NCBI GenBank assembly: GCA_028713595.1
Contig: JAQTNZ010000115.1
Span: forward strand, 1-7,479
DNA from: Methylovulum sp.
GTDB taxonomy: Bacteria; Pseudomonadota; Gammaproteobacteria; Methylococcales; Methylomonadaceae
Length of the DNA stretch: 7,479 nt
Reading direction: 5' to 3'
Part shown: piece by piece, positions 5,864 through 7,479 of the stretch
Layout: every line of letters begins with the position of its first letter
How positions within the stretch are numbered: position 1 is the stretch's first letter
The notes under the pieces: model-generated
Database searches by the model: none
What the model saw: only the letters and a program-made list of their open reading frames with translations
Told to the model about the DNA's origin: nothing
Translations under genes and position numbers: made by a program

Positions 5864-6772
5864 GTGGACAAGTTAACCAGTATGAATGTTTTTGTTCGTG
5901 TCGCCAAAGCCGGAAGCTTTGCAGGTGGCGCACGCGAACTGGGTATCTCAAGGGCCATGGCGACCAAGCACATTATGCAGCTTGAAGGCAGCCTGGGGAC
6001 GCGGCTTTTTAACCGCACCACCCGTAGCTTAAGCCTAACCGATGTCGGCGCCTCTTACCTTGAGCGTTGCCAGCAAGTGTTGCTGGATGTCGAGGAAATG
6101 GAATCGGCGGTGACGCACTTGCAAACCGAGCCGCGCGGGGTGTTGAAGATTAGTGCGCCGCCGGTTATCGGGGCCAGCCATATTACGCGGGCGATTTCAC
6201 AATTTTTGAAGATACATTCCGACTTGACGGTGGATTTGATTCTGCAAAGCAGCCACGGCGATTTGATTGACGAAGGCATTGATGTCGCCATTTATTTGGG
6301 TGTGCTTGATGACACCAGCATGGTGGCCAGAAAACTCGCCAGCTCGTCAATGGTCGTGTGCGCTTCGCCTGATTATCTCGCCCGTCATGGTGTCCCAAAA
6401 ACCCCCGAAGATTTGCTGGAGCATAGCTGCCTGGTTAACTGGGCCAGTTCGCCCCGCAACAAATGGCAATTTAAGAACGAGTCGGGGCATACCATCATCA
6501 CCGTATCGGGGCGGATGCAGGCAAATGTCGCCGATGCCATCCGGGTCGCCGCCATTGATGGTTTGGGCTTGGTGATGCTGGCTTCTTATGTGGTTGGTCG
6601 GGACATTGAAAAAGGCAAGCTGAAAGCAGTATTGGAAAATTATACCTTGCCGCCTTTGGATATTCATGCCGTGTATCCGCACCGCAAATATTTGTCTGCC
6701 AAAGTCCGGCGCTTCTTGGATTTTTTACAAGAATGGTTAGGCCCGCAAGTGACTATGCCCGGCTCGGAGTAA
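5864..6772 (+). CDS. LysR-family transcriptional regulator (CrgA/DmlR-like branch)
   Basis: A 302-residue DNA-binding regulator of normal LTTR length. The N-terminal winged helix-turn-helix (about residues 4-63) shows the family pattern MDKLTSMNVFVRVAKAGSF, then ARELGISRAMATKHI (recognition helix) and LGTRLFNRTTRSLSLTDVG. A linker helix and a two-lobed co-inducer domain follow (about 90-295), with ISAPPVIGASHI at its start and VADAIRVAAIDGLGLVML near residues 222-239. LTTRs of this branch usually act as tetramers and often control a divergent neighbour as well as themselves. Here the divergent gene is the 50-residue membrane protein, so a regulatory link is plausible but inferred. The effector cannot be deduced. 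The GTG start is chosen from the ribosome binding site and the conserved N-terminus. No clear terminator follows; only a 5-bp stem (TGGGT/ACCCA, about 6785-6801) is visible. Confidence 0.95.
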   Translation: MDKLTSMNVFVRVAKAGSFAGGARELGISRAMATKHIMQLEGSLGTRLFNRTTRSLSLTDVGASYLERCQQVLLDVEEMESAVTHLQTEPRGVLKISAPPVIGASHITRAISQFLKIHSDLTVDLILQSSHGDLIDEGIDVAIYLGVLDDTSMVARKLASSSMVVCASPDYLARHGVPKTPEDLLEHSCLVNWASSPRNKWQFKNESGHTIITVSGRMQANVADAIRVAAIDGLGLVMLASYVVGRDIEKGKLKAVLENYTLPPLDIHAVYPHRKYLSAKVRRFLDFLQEWLGPQVTMPGSE

Positions 6773-6838
6773 AGCGTAGGAGGATGGGTTTGGACACCCA
6801 AAATAATGGCTTATTCTTATATTTATCAGCAGATTTCT

Positions 6839-6866
6839 TTGACCATGACCGTTTGAATGCGATAAT
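6839..6866 (+). promoter_or_regulatory. Near-consensus sigma-70 promoter for the rhodanese gene
   Basis: TTGACC (6839-6844) and GATAAT (6861-6866) each match 5 of 6 consensus bases with a 16-nt spacer. Transcription would start near 6873, giving a leader of about 83 nt before the ATG at 6956. The match shows that the rhodanese gene is probably transcribed independently of the LysR gene. The leader carries a direct repeat TTTTAGCC (6895-6902 and 6905-6912) of unknown meaning. Confidence 0.55.
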
Positions 6867-6955
6867 AGGCGGACTTGTCGCCGACAATCATGCGTTTTAG
6901 CCATTTTTAGCCGCCAAAAAGCCTTCCCTTTTACAAAAGCCCACCTACCACGGTT

Positions 6956-7348
6956 ATGATAAAACATCTATCCCCACTTCAAGCTTGGGAGTTGCTCCAG
7001 CAAAATCCCGCTGCCGTATTAATTGATGTCAGGGCAAAAATCGAGCACACCTTTATCGGCCACCCCATAGGCGCGGTGCATATCGCCTGGAAAGAATTGC
7101 CTGATTGGTTGTTAAACCCCGAATTTGTGCCGTATGTTTTCGAGGCCGTACCTGACCGTGATACGCCGATATTATTGATGTGCCGTAGTGGCCAACGTTC
7201 TTTGGAAGCGGCGCACGCCCTGCAAGCGCAAGGCTATACGCATTTGGTCAATATTGAAGGCGGTTTTGAGGGGCCTTTAGATGGCGATAAGCACCGCAGC
7301 ACCCTTGGCGGCTGGCGGTTTTATGGCTTACCCTGGCAACAAAATTAA
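6956..7348 (+). CDS. Single-domain rhodanese-like sulfurtransferase
   Basis: A 130-residue cytoplasmic rhodanese, without signal peptide, that probably carries sulfane sulfur as a cysteine persulfide. The domain spans about 8-110: LIDVRAKIEH (CH2A-like motif), GAVHIAWKELPDW, the active-site loop C76-RSGQR81-S, and IEGGFEGPLDGDKH near the end. The six-residue CxxxxR/S loop is that of active thiosulfate-type sulfurtransferases and GlpE-like proteins; the catalytic cysteine is present. The C-terminal GGWRFYGLPW tail is common in proteobacterial single-domain forms. The physiological sulfur donor and acceptor are unknown. The start ATG has no in-frame alternative upstream and almost no Shine-Dalgarno (CCACGGTT precedes it), so translation may be weak or aided by the leader. 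A promoter precedes it and a palindromic terminator follows. Confidence 0.93.
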   Translation: MIKHLSPLQAWELLQQNPAAVLIDVRAKIEHTFIGHPIGAVHIAWKELPDWLLNPEFVPYVFEAVPDRDTPILLMCRSGQRSLEAAHALQAQGYTHLVNIEGGFEGPLDGDKHRSTLGGWRFYGLPWQQN

Positions 7349-7353
7349 GCTAA

Positions 7354-7408
7354 AAACGCACTGTTTTTAAGGTAGGGCGCAACCTTGCGCCCCTACGTTT
7401 TTGCGTTT
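7354..7408 (+). terminator. Nested palindrome acting as terminator of the rhodanese gene; likely dispersed repeat
   Basis: The inner stem GTAGGGCGC (7372-7380) pairs with GCGCCCCTAC (7387-7396) with one bulged C and a 6-nt loop AACCTT. A T5 run follows at 7398-7402. Outer arms AAACGCA (7354-7360) and TGCGTTT (7402-7408) are also perfect complements. The stem and T-run suit a rho-independent terminator right after the rhodanese stop. The GTAGGGCGCAACC/TTGCGCCCCTAC core resembles palindromes that recur in intergenic DNA of many bacterial genomes; that this is a dispersed repeat is from memory and inference. Confidence 0.6.
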
Positions 7409-7418
7409 CACACATTAC

Positions 7419-7479
7419 ATGGCTAACCGCCATCTTTTTACCCAACACACCAAGCCAGACCTTGTTTTTGTCGGGCGAC
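7419..7479 (+). CDS. Doubtful 5' end of an ORF running off the window
   Basis: ATG at 7419 opens a frame of 20 codons to the window edge, starting MANRHLFTQHTKPDL. There is no Shine-Dalgarno, and it begins only 17 nt after the terminator T-run, leaving no room for a promoter. A minus-strand frame through the same bases is also open. I do not recognise the sequence. It is listed only because the window ends here. Confidence 0.2.
   Translation, partial: MANRHLFTQHTKPDLVFVGR

Overview
The window looks like the distal end of a surface-polysaccharide (O-antigen or capsule/EPS) cluster from a gammaproteobacterium, followed by an unrelated accessory stretch. The taxon is inferred. The gene order epimerase/reductase - WecA-like transferase - WbpM-like dehydratase matches the end of several Pseudomonas O-antigen loci. 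The moderate GC content and AT-rich intergenic DNA would suit environmental Gammaproteobacteria such as methanotrophs, but nothing here fixes the genus.

Left part (1-5300, all + strand): the last 15 codons of an unidentified gene overlap by ATGA a family-4 glycosyltransferase that resembles the WbdC/WbpZ mannosyl/rhamnosyltransferases. After a 205-nt non-coding gap with a perfect hairpin come three tightly coupled genes. They encode a WbpV-like NAD(P)-dependent sugar-nucleotide reductase/epimerase, a WbpL-like polyprenyl-phosphate sugar-1-phosphate transferase, and a WbpM-like membrane UDP-GlcNAc 4,6-dehydratase. They join through TGATG and GTGA overlaps. Together they form a self-contained route: WbpM makes UDP-4-keto-6-deoxy-GlcNAc, the WbpV-like enzyme reduces it (UDP-QuiNAc or similar), and the WbpL-like enzyme puts the sugar-1-phosphate on undecaprenyl phosphate to start the repeat unit. 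Glycosyltransferases such as the first gene then extend it.

Middle part (5301-5863): on the minus strand, facing the polysaccharide operon, lies a short complete transcription unit. It has a promoter, a good Shine-Dalgarno site, a 50-residue hydrophobic protein, a 3' UTR with anti-Shine-Dalgarno-like motifs, and a strong intrinsic terminator whose T-run lies only on the minus strand. An AT-rich divergent intergenic region with inverted repeats separates it from a LysR-family regulator.

Right part (5864-7479): the LysR regulator on the + strand, then a single-domain rhodanese (sulfurtransferase) behind its own near-consensus promoter, then a nested palindrome that serves as a terminator and looks like a dispersed genomic repeat. 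The last ~70 nt contain only a doubtful partial ORF.
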